From Croceicoccus mobilis (GTDB lineage: Bacteria; Pseudomonadota; Alphaproteobacteria; Sphingomonadales; Sphingomonadaceae), in NCBI RefSeq assembly GCF_001661965.1, contig NZ_LYWZ01000011.1, positions 1 to 64,000 on the forward strand: a stretch of 64,000 bases of DNA, in the 5' to 3' direction. This document shows, one piece after another, positions 35,980-45,862 of this stretch (the first letter of the stretch is position 1; every line of letters begins with the position of its first letter). The notes beneath the pieces are model-generated. The model made no database searches. It was not told where the DNA came from and saw only the letters and a list, made by a program, of their open reading frames with translations. The translations under genes were made by a program, and so were the position numbers.

Positions 35980-37001
35980 GCGCCGGGGCGTCGGACATGG
36001 CGCAGAGGCCGGCGACGGCGCGGGAAGTCCACCTGCTGCGCCGTCCCGGTGCGCGCATGGCAGCCGACGATCTCGGCATCGCGACGGTCGCGGTGCCGCC
36101 ACTCCAGCCGGGACAGTTCCTGGTTCGCAACCGGCTGATCGCGCTCGATCCGGTCCGCAGGGTGTTCTTCGCCGACGGCACTGCGCCGCTCAACGCCGCG
36201 CTGTTCGGCTTCGCGATCGGAACCGTGACCGAGAGCCGCCACCCTGACTTTCCCGAGGGCGCGATCGTCGCGCACCACGGCGGGTTTCGCGACTGGGCAA
36301 TATCGACCGGCGCCAACGCGCGCCTCATCCCGCCGACCGACGATCCGCTCGAATGGCACGCCGACGCGCTCGGGGTCGGCGGCTTCTTCGCTTATGTCGG
36401 CCTGTTCGAGATCGGCCAGCTCCGTCCGGGTGAGACGGTTTTCGTTTCCTCGGCCGCGGGCTCGGTGGGCAGCCTCGTGACGCAGATGGCGCGGATCACG
36501 GGCTGCCGGGTGATCGCCAGCGCCGGGTCGGAGGCGAAATGCGCCTGGCTGCGCGAGGTCGCGGGCGCGGACGCGGCGATCAATTACCGCGATGGCGAGA
36601 TCGCCGGGCAGTTGTCCGCCGCCGCGCCCGACGGCATCGACCTGTTCTTCGACAATGTCGGCGGGCAGCAACTCGACGCCGCGCTGGGCGTCATGGCCAA
36701 GGGCGGACGGGTCGTCATTGCCGGCATGGTTTCGGCTTACGATGCGCTCGAGCCGCTTAGCGAGCGTCACGGCGGCTGGACCAAGCAGATGCTGACCAGC
36801 CAGGTTTCGCTGCGCTCCTTCGATGCCTTCGAGCACACGAGGTTGTGGCCCAAGTTCCAGCGCGCGGTCGGCGGCTGGCTGCGGTCCGGGGCGATCAGCG
36901 CGCAGATCCATGTGCTCGACGGGATCGAAGCCGTGCCCGACGCTTTCGTTGATCTGCTGGCCGGAGTTCGCCAGGGCAAGACCCTGGTGAGGGTCGGTTG
37001 A
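35976..37001 (+). CDS. Zinc-independent MDR-family NADP-dependent oxidoreductase
   Basis: This 341-residue reductase related to leukotriene-B4 dehydrogenase/quinone reductases has LIALDPVRRVFF, GVGGFFAYVGLFEIGQL, VSSAAGSVGSLVTQMA and FFDNVGGQQLDAAL. GTG 35976 overlaps the DUF1993 stop (GTGA), showing translational coupling. No zinc ligands are seen. Its role in phthalate metabolism is unclear; it could remove a reactive enone or quinone. Confidence 0.84.
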   Translation: MSAGASDMAQRPATAREVHLLRRPGARMAADDLGIATVAVPPLQPGQFLVRNRLIALDPVRRVFFADGTAPLNAALFGFAIGTVTESRHPDFPEGAIVAHHGGFRDWAISTGANARLIPPTDDPLEWHADALGVGGFFAYVGLFEIGQLRPGETVFVSSAAGSVGSLVTQMARITGCRVIASAGSEAKCAWLREVAGADAAINYRDGEIAGQLSAAAPDGIDLFFDNVGGQQLDAALGVMAKGGRVVIAGMVSAYDALEPLSERHGGWTKQMLTSQVSLRSFDAFEHTRLWPKFQRAVGGWLRSGAISAQIHVLDGIEAVPDAFVDLLAGVRQGKTLVRVG

Positions 37002-38452
37002 CCGTGTTGCGCGATCCCGCCGATGCCCCGATCGACCGCCGCGAGGATGGCGGACCGGTGAGCACCGGCGCGCCGGAGGCTGGCGGCGCCAGCAGCGCAA
37101 TTCCCCCGGAGATCGACGGCCTGCCGATGCCGCGCCGCGCGATCGCAGCTTCGGCGGTGATCCTGGCGGTCGTGATCATGACGCTCGACACCGCGATGAT
37201 CGCGGTCGCCCTGCCGGCGATGGCGCGCGACCTCGGCCTTTCGGCAGCGGCATCGACCTGGATCGTCAACAGCTTCCTGATCGTGATCGTGGCCACCCTG
37301 CTGCCACTTGCCGCGCTGGGCGAGGCGATTGGCTATCGCAAGGTCTACCTCGCTGGCTTGGGGCTGTTCCTGGCCGGATCTGTCGCGTGCTATCTGTCTT
37401 CGGATTTCGCGCTGCTGATGATGGCAAGACTTGCTCAGGGCCTGGGTGCGGCCGGGGTCATGGCGGTCAACGGCGCGCTCGTGCGGTTCATCTATCCTGG
37501 CCCCGATCTGCGTAAGGGGATATCCGTCAACGCGATGATGGCGGCAATCTCTTCGGCGGCAGGGCCGGCGGCAGCGGGGCTGCTGCTGACGATGGGTGGC
37601 TGGCGGCTGCTGTTCGGGCTGGAGATTCCGCTGACGCTGTTGTCGCTGCTACTGGGCCTGCGCACCCTGCCGGGCCAGTCCGGTTCGGTCGATCGGATCG
37701 ACGGTCGTGCCGCGGTGCTGACGGCGCTCTCGATGGGCCTGATCGGCTATGGCCTGACCGAATTGGTTCAGCCCGCGATCCACTGGTCTGCCGCTTCGTC
37801 GCTGGCCCTCGGCTGCGGCGGCATCGCGCTCCTTGTACGCCGCTTGCGCAACGATCCGGCACCGCTGCTCCCGCTCGACCTGCTCAGGGTGACGGCCCTC
37901 AGATTGTCCTATGCCGCGTCGATCTGCGTCTTTGCCGCGCAGATGGTGGCGATGATCGCGCTGCCTTTCTTCCTGCACGCCGTCCACGGCTACAGCGCGA
38001 CGACGATCGGCACGATCCTGTCCGCCTGGCCAGTAGGGATCGCGCTGGGGGCGCTGGTCTCGGCCCGGCTTAAATATCCGCTCTCGACAATCGGGCTGGG
38101 CGGGTTGACGGTATTTGCCGCGGGCATGGCGCTGCTGGCGGCATTCGCAGGCCTAGGAGGAGTGGCCTTGCTGGCCGCCGGCGCTTTCGTCAGCGGTGCC
38201 GGCTTCGGGCTGTTCCAGACCCCCAACAACAGCATCATGATCTTGGCCAGCGACGTCCGCCGCAGCGGCGCGGCAGCCGGGATGCAAGGGGCCGCGCGCG
38301 TGACCGGGCAGATGCTTGGGGCCGCATTGGCCGCGTTGTGTCTTGGCCTGTTCGGCACCGGAAGTGTCGTGCCATTGTGGGCCGCGCTGGTGCTGGTGAT
38401 GCTGGCCTTCGCCGCCGCCAATGCCCGGCTGCTGGCGAAGCGCAAGGGCTGA
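36998..38452 (+). CDS. MFS transporter, 14-helix DHA2-like
   Basis: This integral membrane protein of about 480 residues has about 14 hydrophobic segments. Motifs include TLDTAMIAVALPAMARDLGLSAAASTWIVNSF, typical of DHA2 (EmrB/QacA-type) carriers, and MARLAQGLGAAGVMAVNGA. TTG 36998 overlaps the previous stop by 4 bases; a cytoplasmic N-terminal extension of about 45 residues precedes the first helix. As the last gene of the phthalate operon, it could export a toxic intermediate or carry phthalate. DHA2 members are usually exporters. Confidence 0.82.
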   Translation: MTVLRDPADAPIDRREDGGPVSTGAPEAGGASSAIPPEIDGLPMPRRAIAASAVILAVVIMTLDTAMIAVALPAMARDLGLSAAASTWIVNSFLIVIVATLLPLAALGEAIGYRKVYLAGLGLFLAGSVACYLSSDFALLMMARLAQGLGAAGVMAVNGALVRFIYPGPDLRKGISVNAMMAAISSAAGPAAAGLLLTMGGWRLLFGLEIPLTLLSLLLGLRTLPGQSGSVDRIDGRAAVLTALSMGLIGYGLTELVQPAIHWSAASSLALGCGGIALLVRRLRNDPAPLLPLDLLRVTALRLSYAASICVFAAQMVAMIALPFFLHAVHGYSATTIGTILSAWPVGIALGALVSARLKYPLSTIGLGGLTVFAAGMALLAAFAGLGGVALLAAGAFVSGAGFGLFQTPNNSIMILASDVRRSGAAAGMQGAARVTGQMLGAALAALCLGLFGTGSVVPLWAALVLVMLAFAAANARLLAKRKG

Positions 38453-38482
38453 ACCGAAGCGTTCATAGCGGCAAGCGCAGGA

Positions 38483-39387
38483 TCAGGGCGGCAACAGGCG
38501 GTGGCGTTGGCTCGCCGCCACACCGATGATCCATTCGCGCGCCGCCTTGATCCGGGCAAGCTGGTGTGTGTCCTTGTGGGTGACGAGCCAGAATGTGCGT
38601 TCGATGCGCTTGTCCGGCAGGACCGGGGCCAGCCGGGGATCGAGATCGCCGATGAAGCACGGCAGCACCCCGATGCCCGATCCTGCCGCGATGAGCTGGT
38701 GCTGGGTATTGATGCTCGACGAGCGCAAGGACAGGGGAAGGTCGGGATAAATCTCGTCGAGGTAGCGCAGTTCCGGCGCGTAGATCAGGTCCGGGATGTA
38801 GCCGATGAGATGGTGGCCGGCGACCAGATCGCCCGCTTCGCGCGGCATCGCGTGGCGAGCCAGGTAGTCTTTGCTGGCATAGAGGCGAAGCGCGTAATTG
38901 CTGAGCTTGCTGGCGATCACCGGGCCGCCCTTCGGGCGCGACAGCATGATCGCCATGTCGGCCTCGCGCTTGGTCAGGCTGAGAAAGCCGGTAGTCGCAA
39001 CGAGGTCGATGACAAGGTCTGGATGGGCCGCGACGAATTCGGGAACGTGGGCGGCAAGAAACCAGCTGCCGAAGCCTTCGCTGACGCTGAGCAGCAAGAT
39101 GCCTGTCAGGCGATTGCTTGCGCCGGGGCGGTTCGCCTCGTTCACCACCGCGGCCGCCTGGGCCATGGCCTCGATGAAAGGCAGCAGCCGCTCGCCCGCC
39201 TCGGTCAGCACCTGCCCGGAATTGCCCTGTTCGAACAAGGTCGTCCCAGCCGCGCCTCGAGCCTGCTGAGCCGCCTTCTGACGGTTGTGCCGTCCACGCA
39301 GAGCGCGGCGCCCGCGCTGGCAAGCCGGTTGGTTCGCGAAAGCGCGAGGAAGACCTGAAGATCGTACCAGTCAGTTATGACCTGCAT
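38483..39387 (-). pseudogene. LysR-family regulator with frameshift
   Basis: The N-terminal frame (from 39387) encodes a LysR HTH: YDLQVFLALSRTNRLASAGA and TVRRRLSRLEARLG. After that Gly the homologous sequence (TTLFEQGNSGQVLTEAGERL) continues in another frame to the stop at 38483 with a full effector domain. One base is missing near 39244, and the total span of 905 bases is one short of 302 codons. It is divergent from the broken mmsA remnant. A sequencing error is the alternative. Confidence 0.82.
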
Positions 39388-39474
39388 AAATGCAGTTTAT
39401 AAACGCAAAATCTCACCTTGCCTGCAAAAATATCGCATGACAGGGGGCCGGATACTTTTCGGAGAGAATTCACC

Positions 39475-40059
39475 ATCAGTCAGATCGATCATTTCGCTGT
39501 CGGCGGATCCAAAGCCACCGGCGCACGCAAGCACCAGGTCTGGAACCCGTCGACCGGCGAAGTGCAGGCCGAGGTCGCCATTGGCGATGCCGAGCTCCTC
39601 CAGCGTACGATCGATGCGGCGAAGACAGCCCAGCCCGAGGGGGCCGCGACGAATCCGCAAAGGCGCACCCGGGTGATGTTCAAATTCAAGCGGCTGGTCG
39701 AAGCCAACAAACAGGTGCTCGCCGAGCTGCTGTCGGGCGAGCATGGCAAGGTCGTAGACGACGCGCATGGCGATATCCAGCGCGGGCTCGAAGTGATCGC
39801 GTTCGCCTGCGGCATCCCGCAGGTGCTGAAGGGCGAGTACACCCAGGGCGCCGGGTCCGGCATCGACGTTTATTCGATACACCAGCCGCTCGCCGCCATG
39901 ATGAACAAGGAAATGGTCAACATCGCCCTCGAGACGACGCTCGACGAGGGCCTGCCGGCCGAACGCCGGATATTCCAGATCCTGACGGCGATCGAAGACA
40001 AGGGCGAAGGCATGGCGGCCTTCGTCGAGAGGCGCCCCGGCGAGTGGAAAGGACGATAG
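39475..40059 (+). pseudogene. Deletion chimera: mmsA 5' end fused in frame to an enoyl-CoA hydratase 3' end
   Basis: Residues 1-138 match the start of methylmalonate-semialdehyde dehydrogenase (VWNPSTGEVQAEVAIGDAE, TNPQRRTRVMFKFKRL, GDIQRGLEVIAFACGIPQVL, GIDVYSIHQPL). From about residue 141 the sequence is the C-terminal end of an enoyl-CoA hydratase (NKEMVNIALETTLDEGL, AIEDKGEGMAAFVERRPGEW). Neither active site is present. An ATC codon (39475) stands 8 bases after GGAGAG where ATG is expected; TTG 39418 opens the frame further upstream. The intervening mmsA, probable acyl-CoA dehydrogenase and hydratase sequence has been lost, with mmsB left downstream. Confidence 0.85.
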
Positions 40060-40062
40060 GAC

Positions 40063-40932
40063 ATGAAAATCGCATTCATCGGACTTGGCAACATGGGCGG
40101 CGGAATGGCCGCGAATTTGGCCCAGGCGGGCCACGAGGTCCGCGCTTTTGACCTTGCGCCCACTGCCCTGGCGCGGGCCGAGGAGGCCGGGTGCACCGCG
40201 TTCACCTCGGTCCGCGAGGCGGTTGACGGGGTCGATGCGGTGGTCTCGATGCTGCCCAACGGCAAGATCGTCGACAGCGTCTACCGCACCGACGTGATCG
40301 GCGTGGCGCCAGTCTCGGCGCTCCTGCTCGACTGTTCGACCATCGATGTAGCCACCGCCAAGGCGGTGGGCGAAGCAGCCTGCTCCGCGGGCTACGAGGC
40401 GGTCGATGCGCCGGTTTCGGGCGGGATTGCCGCTGCCAACGCGGGCACGCTGACCTTCATGGTCGGCGGATCGGACGAGGCCTTTGCCCGCGCCGAACCG
40501 ATCCTTGCCATTATGAGCAAGGCGGTGATCCATGCTGGCGGTGCCGGCGCGGGGCAAGCCGCCAAGATCTGCAACAACATGGCGCTCGGCATCCACATGA
40601 TCGGCACGACCGAGGCTTTCGCGATGGCGCAGAAGCTGGGCCTCGATCCGCAGCGCTTCTACGAAATCATCTCGGTTTCTTCGGGCCAGTCTTGGTCGGT
40701 CACCAGCTATTGCCCGGTGCCCGGTGTCGGGCCGCAGAGCCCGGCCGACAACGGCTACAAGCCGGGCTTCGCGGGGGCGCTGATGCTCAAGGACCTCGGC
40801 TTGGCGATGGAGGCGGCCGGGACCGCCGGGATCGATGCCGAGATGGGCAAGCGCGCCTTCGAGCTTTACAGCGCCTGGGTCGCAGCGGGGAACGGCGACG
40901 TCGATTTCTCGGGCATCATCCAGAGCCTTTGA
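40063..40932 (+). CDS. mmsB: 3-hydroxyisobutyrate dehydrogenase
   Basis: This 289-residue beta-hydroxyacid dehydrogenase has the N-terminal motif FIGLGNMGGGMAANL, substrate-binding DAPVSGGIAAANAGTLTFMVGG, and catalytic Lys in AGQAAKICNNM. It oxidises 3-hydroxyisobutyrate to methylmalonate semialdehyde in valine degradation. It starts 3 bases after the chimera stop, the expected last gene of an mmsA-acd-ech-mmsB operon. With mmsA destroyed here, its product would need another dehydrogenase. Confidence 0.9.
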   Translation: MKIAFIGLGNMGGGMAANLAQAGHEVRAFDLAPTALARAEEAGCTAFTSVREAVDGVDAVVSMLPNGKIVDSVYRTDVIGVAPVSALLLDCSTIDVATAKAVGEAACSAGYEAVDAPVSGGIAAANAGTLTFMVGGSDEAFARAEPILAIMSKAVIHAGGAGAGQAAKICNNMALGIHMIGTTEAFAMAQKLGLDPQRFYEIISVSSGQSWSVTSYCPVPGVGPQSPADNGYKPGFAGALMLKDLGLAMEAAGTAGIDAEMGKRAFELYSAWVAAGNGDVDFSGIIQSL

Positions 40933-40985
40933 CATCTCTTGCGCGAAGGTCAGCCCTGCGCAGCATTTCGGAAGGGAAACCCGCC

Positions 40986-42173
40986 GTGAACGAAGACAAA
41001 GCCATCTACATCGTGTCCGGTGTCCGCACTGCCATCGGCAGTTTCGGCGGGGGGCTGTCGTCGTTCCGGCCGGCGGAGCTGGGTGCGATCGTCATCCGCG
41101 AAGCCATCGCCCGCGCCGGCATCGCCGCGAGCGACGTCCAAAATGTGGTGATTGGCAACGTCGTACCGAGCCAGCCCAAGGACGTCTACATTAGCCGCAT
41201 GGCCGCCGTGAATGCAGGCATCTCGATTGAGGCGCCGGCGATGAACGTCAACCGCCTGTGCGGTTCGGGCCTGCAGGCCATCGTCTCGGCGGCGCAAGGA
41301 CTGGCGCTCGGCGAATTCGACATCGCCATCGGCGGCGGCGCGGAAAGCATGTCCAATGCGCCGCACATGCTGCTGACCGGTCGCAAGGGCCGCAAGATGG
41401 GCGACCTTGTGCTGCTCGACGCCATGCTGGGCGCGCTGCACGATCCGTTCGGGGACTATCATATGGGCGTGACGGCGGAAAACGTCGCCGAAAAGGTCGG
41501 CATCTCGCGCGCCGCGCAGGACGAGGCCGCGGTAGAAAGCCATCGCCGCGCCGCAGCGGCGGTGTCGGGCGGCTATTTCAAGGATCAGATCGTCCCGATC
41601 GAAATCGCATCGCGCAAGGGCACGGTCGTGTTCGACACTGACGAGCACGTCCGCGGCGATGCCAGCATGGAGGCGATGGCCGGGCTGAAGCCGGTGTTCA
41701 AGAAAGACGGGACCGTCACCGCCGGCAATGCCTCGGGCATCAACGATGGCGCCGGCGCGATCGTGCTGGCAAGCGGCAAGGTCGTGGCCGAGCGGGGCCT
41801 CAAGCCGATGGCGCGCATCCTGTCCTGGGGGCACGCCGGCGTCGAACCGTCGCTGATGGGGCTCGGCCCGGTCAAGGCGGTTCCGGTGGCGCTCACCCGC
41901 GCGGGCCTGACGCTCGATCAGATCGACGTGATCGAATTGAACGAAGCCTTCGCGGCGCAGGCCTGCGGGGTGGCCAAACTGCTCGGTTTTGATCCGGCGA
42001 AGACCAATCCCAACGGTTCGGGCATCTCGCTGGGTCATCCGATCGGCGCGACGGGCGCGATTCTGACCATCAAGGCGATGTACGAACTGCGCCGCACCGG
42101 TGGCCGTTACGGCCTCATGACGATGTGTATCGGTGGCGGGCAGGGCATCGCGATGGTGATCGAGGCGATGTGA
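40986..42173 (+). CDS. Acetyl-CoA acetyltransferase (thiolase)
   Basis: This 395-residue thiolase has the acylation Cys in NRLCGSGLQAI (about residue 88), the ELNEAFAAQA motif, NPNGSGISLGHPIGATG with catalytic His, and the C-terminal Cys in MTMCIGGGQG. It condenses or cleaves acetyl-CoA units. GTG 40986 follows GAAGGG. It could cleave acetoacetyl-CoA from branched-chain or BKACE-derived acetoacetate. PhaA/AtoB-type specificity is likely. Confidence 0.9.
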   Translation: MNEDKAIYIVSGVRTAIGSFGGGLSSFRPAELGAIVIREAIARAGIAASDVQNVVIGNVVPSQPKDVYISRMAAVNAGISIEAPAMNVNRLCGSGLQAIVSAAQGLALGEFDIAIGGGAESMSNAPHMLLTGRKGRKMGDLVLLDAMLGALHDPFGDYHMGVTAENVAEKVGISRAAQDEAAVESHRRAAAAVSGGYFKDQIVPIEIASRKGTVVFDTDEHVRGDASMEAMAGLKPVFKKDGTVTAGNASGINDGAGAIVLASGKVVAERGLKPMARILSWGHAGVEPSLMGLGPVKAVPVALTRAGLTLDQIDVIELNEAFAAQACGVAKLLGFDPAKTNPNGSGISLGHPIGATGAILTIKAMYELRRTGGRYGLMTMCIGGGQGIAMVIEAM

Positions 42174-42231
42174 CCGTCACGGCGTGCGCGCGCCCGGGAA
42201 TGCCGGCGCGCATCGCCATCGGCGCGACGCT

Positions 42232-43215
42232 TCAGCTGAATTCTTCGGTGTCGATGGTTGCCAGCATCGCGTCGGGATAGCGGTGTCCCGCAACGCTCAG
42301 CTGGTTTATCAGCGCACCGGCATTTTCCAGCACGGTCGGGGCAACCTCGATGGAAGCCGCGGCGATATTTTCCCGCATGTGAGCCACACTGGTCGTGCCG
42401 GGGATCGCGTGGAGATGGTCGCCCTGCGCCAACACCCAGGCCAGAGCCAGTTGCGCCGGCGCCAGCCCGGCGCTTGCCGCCAGCGCCTCGAAACGCTCGA
42501 TCAACGCCAGATTCTTGGGCCAGTTGTCGGCGCTGAAGCGCGGGTGGGTACGACGCAGGTCCCTCTCTCCCAGCGCCGAAGGGTCCCTGAGCTCCCCCCC
42601 AAGGGCGCCGCGGGCGACCGGGGAAAAGGCGACCAGCGCAATGCCGAGCGCGCGGGTCGTCTCCAGCACGCCCAGTTCGGCATTGCGCGTCCACAGCGAC
42701 ATTTCCGTCTGCACCGCCGCCATCGGATGCACGCTGTGCGCCTCGCGGATATGGGCCGACGACCATTCCGACACGCCATAGGCGCCGATCATCCCGGCCT
42801 CGATCGCGCGCACCATCGCGCCCACGCTGTCGGCAATCGGCACCTTGGGGTCGAAGCGGTGCATGTAGAACAGATCGAGGTGATCGGTGCCGAGCCGGCG
42901 AAGGCTGGCATCGAGCGAGGCCGCGATTCCATCGGGCGAGCAATCGATCCCGCGCCGGGGACCATCGACGATGATCCCGGTCTTGCTGGCGAGCATGAAT
43001 TCCGCGCGCCGGTGCATCACCGCATCGCGCAGCAATTCCTCGTTTGTGCCGGCGCCGTAGATATTGGCGGTGTCGAGATGGTCGTAGCCCGCATCGAGCG
43101 CGGCGTTCAGCAACCTCACCTTGTCGTCATGCGGGGGCGGATCGCCATAGGCCCATGACAGGCTCATGCAGCCCAGACCGACCGGGTTTACGAGACGTCC
43201 GCACAGCCGCCGCAT
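42232..43215 (-). CDS. Aldo/keto reductase in the lig operon
   Basis: This 327-residue AKR has the catalytic tetrad in context: DTANIYGAGTNEE (Asp, Tyr), ASKTG (Lys) and FYMHRFDPK (His), plus NADPH-binding residues at the C-terminus (AIPGTTSVAHMREN). It starts 3 bases after the ligC stop, so it is co-transcribed with the ring-cleavage genes. It is not part of the textbook 4,5-cleavage route. It might reduce a side aldehyde such as the open-chain semialdehyde or vanillin-type compounds (inference). Confidence 0.86.
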   Translation of the reverse strand: MRRLCGRLVNPVGLGCMSLSWAYGDPPPHDDKVRLLNAALDAGYDHLDTANIYGAGTNEELLRDAVMHRRAEFMLASKTGIIVDGPRRGIDCSPDGIAASLDASLRRLGTDHLDLFYMHRFDPKVPIADSVGAMVRAIEAGMIGAYGVSEWSSAHIREAHSVHPMAAVQTEMSLWTRNAELGVLETTRALGIALVAFSPVARGALGGELRDPSALGERDLRRTHPRFSADNWPKNLALIERFEALAASAGLAPAQLALAWVLAQGDHLHAIPGTTSVAHMRENIAAASIEVAPTVLENAGALINQLSVAGHRYPDAMLATIDTEEFS

Positions 43216-43218
43216 CGA

Positions 43219-44175
43219 TCAGCTCCAGCCGTCCTGCGCTTCCAGGCTGGCGGCAAGCTCGCCGATTACGCGGTAGCAGTCGAGCACCTGCGCCACGCTC
43301 GAATTCGGCTCGCGCCCCTCGCGGATGGCAGCGATGAATTCGCGATCCTGCAATTCGATCCCGTTGTTGCTCACCGCCACCCCGCTGAGGTCGATCGGCT
43401 CTTCCTTGCCGTTCACCAGATCGTCGTAGCGCGCGATATAGGTGCCGGTGTCGCCGATGTAGCGGAAGAAGGTGCCGAGCGGTCCGTCGTTGTTGAAGCT
43501 CAGCGACAATGTGCAGATCGCATCGCTCTCGCTCTTGAGCTGGATCGACATGTCCATTGCGATGCCGAGTTCGGGGTGCCTGGGCCCCTGCATCGCGTGG
43601 GCCGAGACGATCCGGCCCGCCTGGTAGGCGAACAGGTCGATGGTGTGCGCGGCGTGGTGCCATAGCAGGTGGTCGGTCCAGCTGCGCGGTTCGCCCTTGG
43701 CATTCATGTTCTTGCGACGGAAGAAATAGGTCTGGACGTCCATCTGCTGGAGTGCAAGCTCGCCCGCGACGATCCGGCTATGGACGTACTGGTGGCTCGG
43801 ATTGAAGCGGCGGGTGTGCCCGACCATGCAGACGAGGCCGGTCTCGCGCTGCTTGGCTAGCACCGCCTCGGCATCAGCCCAGCTGTCGCACAGCGGGATT
43901 TCGACCTGCACGTGCTTGCCTGCTTCCATGCAGGCGATCGCCTGGGCGGCGTGCAACTGCGTTGGTGTGCACAGGATGACGGCGTCCACATCGTCGCGGG
44001 CGAGCGCGTCACCCAGTTCGGTTGAGGAATGGCGTGCGCCGTATTTCTGAGCGACGGCGGCGGCCTGTTCCGCGGTCCGGCTGATGATCGAGACGATCTC
44101 GACGCCATCGGTATTCCTGAGCCCGTCCAGATGCTTTTCCCCGAAAGCGCCGGCGCCGGCGAGTGCAATTCTCAT
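43219..44175 (-). CDS. ligC: 4-carboxy-2-hydroxymuconate-6-semialdehyde dehydrogenase
   Basis: This 318-residue Gfo/Idh/MocA-type NADP dehydrogenase begins MRIALAGAGAFGEKHLDGL and contains HVQVEIPLCDSWADAEAV, MVGHTRRFNPSHQYVHSRIV and SWTDHLLWHHAAHTIDLF, all close to LigC/PmdC. It oxidises the hemiacetal of the LigAB product to 2-pyrone-4,6-dicarboxylate. Its neighbours ligB and ligA confirm the assignment. It is separated from ligB by a small unrelated ORF. Confidence 0.95.
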   Translation of the reverse strand: MRIALAGAGAFGEKHLDGLRNTDGVEIVSIISRTAEQAAAVAQKYGARHSSTELGDALARDDVDAVILCTPTQLHAAQAIACMEAGKHVQVEIPLCDSWADAEAVLAKQRETGLVCMVGHTRRFNPSHQYVHSRIVAGELALQQMDVQTYFFRRKNMNAKGEPRSWTDHLLWHHAAHTIDLFAYQAGRIVSAHAMQGPRHPELGIAMDMSIQLKSESDAICTLSLSFNNDGPLGTFFRYIGDTGTYIARYDDLVNGKEEPIDLSGVAVSNNGIELQDREFIAAIREGREPNSSVAQVLDCYRVIGELAASLEAQDGWS

Positions 44176-44206
44176 TGTGTTCTCCGCGTGAAAGTCAGGT
44201 TGGCAA

Positions 44207-44545
44207 TCAGACCCGTGACCGGATGAATCGCAGAAGTTCGCTGTGCTGGACCTGCACCTTGGTTACCGAGGCGCGATAATCCTCGGCCCGTTCCTTGCCC
44301 AGGATCAGGACGGGCCATTTCGCCTGATGACGATCAAGCATTTCGAAGAACGCGCGTCGCTGGCGATCGAATTTGGCCAGAAGGGTAGGTTGGCCGGCAG
44401 CAAATTCGCGCGCCGCCATGTCAATCAGGATCGTCACCTCCCGGCGGTGTTCCTGCCGCGCTGTTCCATACGATTTCATCCAGTCCTCAGGTTTGTCGAC
44501 AGTGAGCCGAGTCAGCTCCTTGTGCAGATTCTTCACGAGCAACAT
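44207..44545 (-). CDS. Unrecognised small protein between ligB and ligC
   Basis: This is a 112-residue frame from ATG 44545. It is rich in Arg, Lys and Glu with no membrane segment, has LTRLTVDKPEDWMKSYGTAR and VTILIDMAAREFAAGQ, and ends LLRFIRSRV. It looks helical and soluble. I recognise no family. It fills the gap between ligB (stop 44599) and ligC (start 44175), same strand, so it is probably in the operon. The frame stays open into ligB (to 44716), so the start is uncertain. It may be a real accessory gene or an insertion. Confidence 0.55.
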   Translation of the reverse strand: MLLVKNLHKELTRLTVDKPEDWMKSYGTARQEHRREVTILIDMAAREFAAGQPTLLAKFDRQRRAFFEMLDRHQAKWPVLILGKERAEDYRASVTKVQVQHSELLRFIRSRV

Positions 44546-44598
44546 CTGGTACAAAATGACGCCCTTACTTGAGATTGGCTTTTCCCCGTTCGGGTTTT

Positions 44599-45858
<1,260 letters not shown>

Positions 45859-45862
<4 letters not shown>

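Noticed and set aside
38463-39323. 286-codon minus-strand frame at the LysR locus
   Set aside because: Its translation lacks LysR motifs. The HTH and effector sequences lie in the other two minus frames, which is why I call a frameshift.
42174-42231. GC-rich hairpin between thiolase and aldo/keto reductase genes
   Set aside because: GCGCGC-type arms are imperfect, there is no T-tract, and such structures are common by chance at this GC content.
44207-44545. Small ORF as the LigA subunit
   Set aside because: The true LigA is at 45446-45862 with diagnostic motifs; this ORF shares none.
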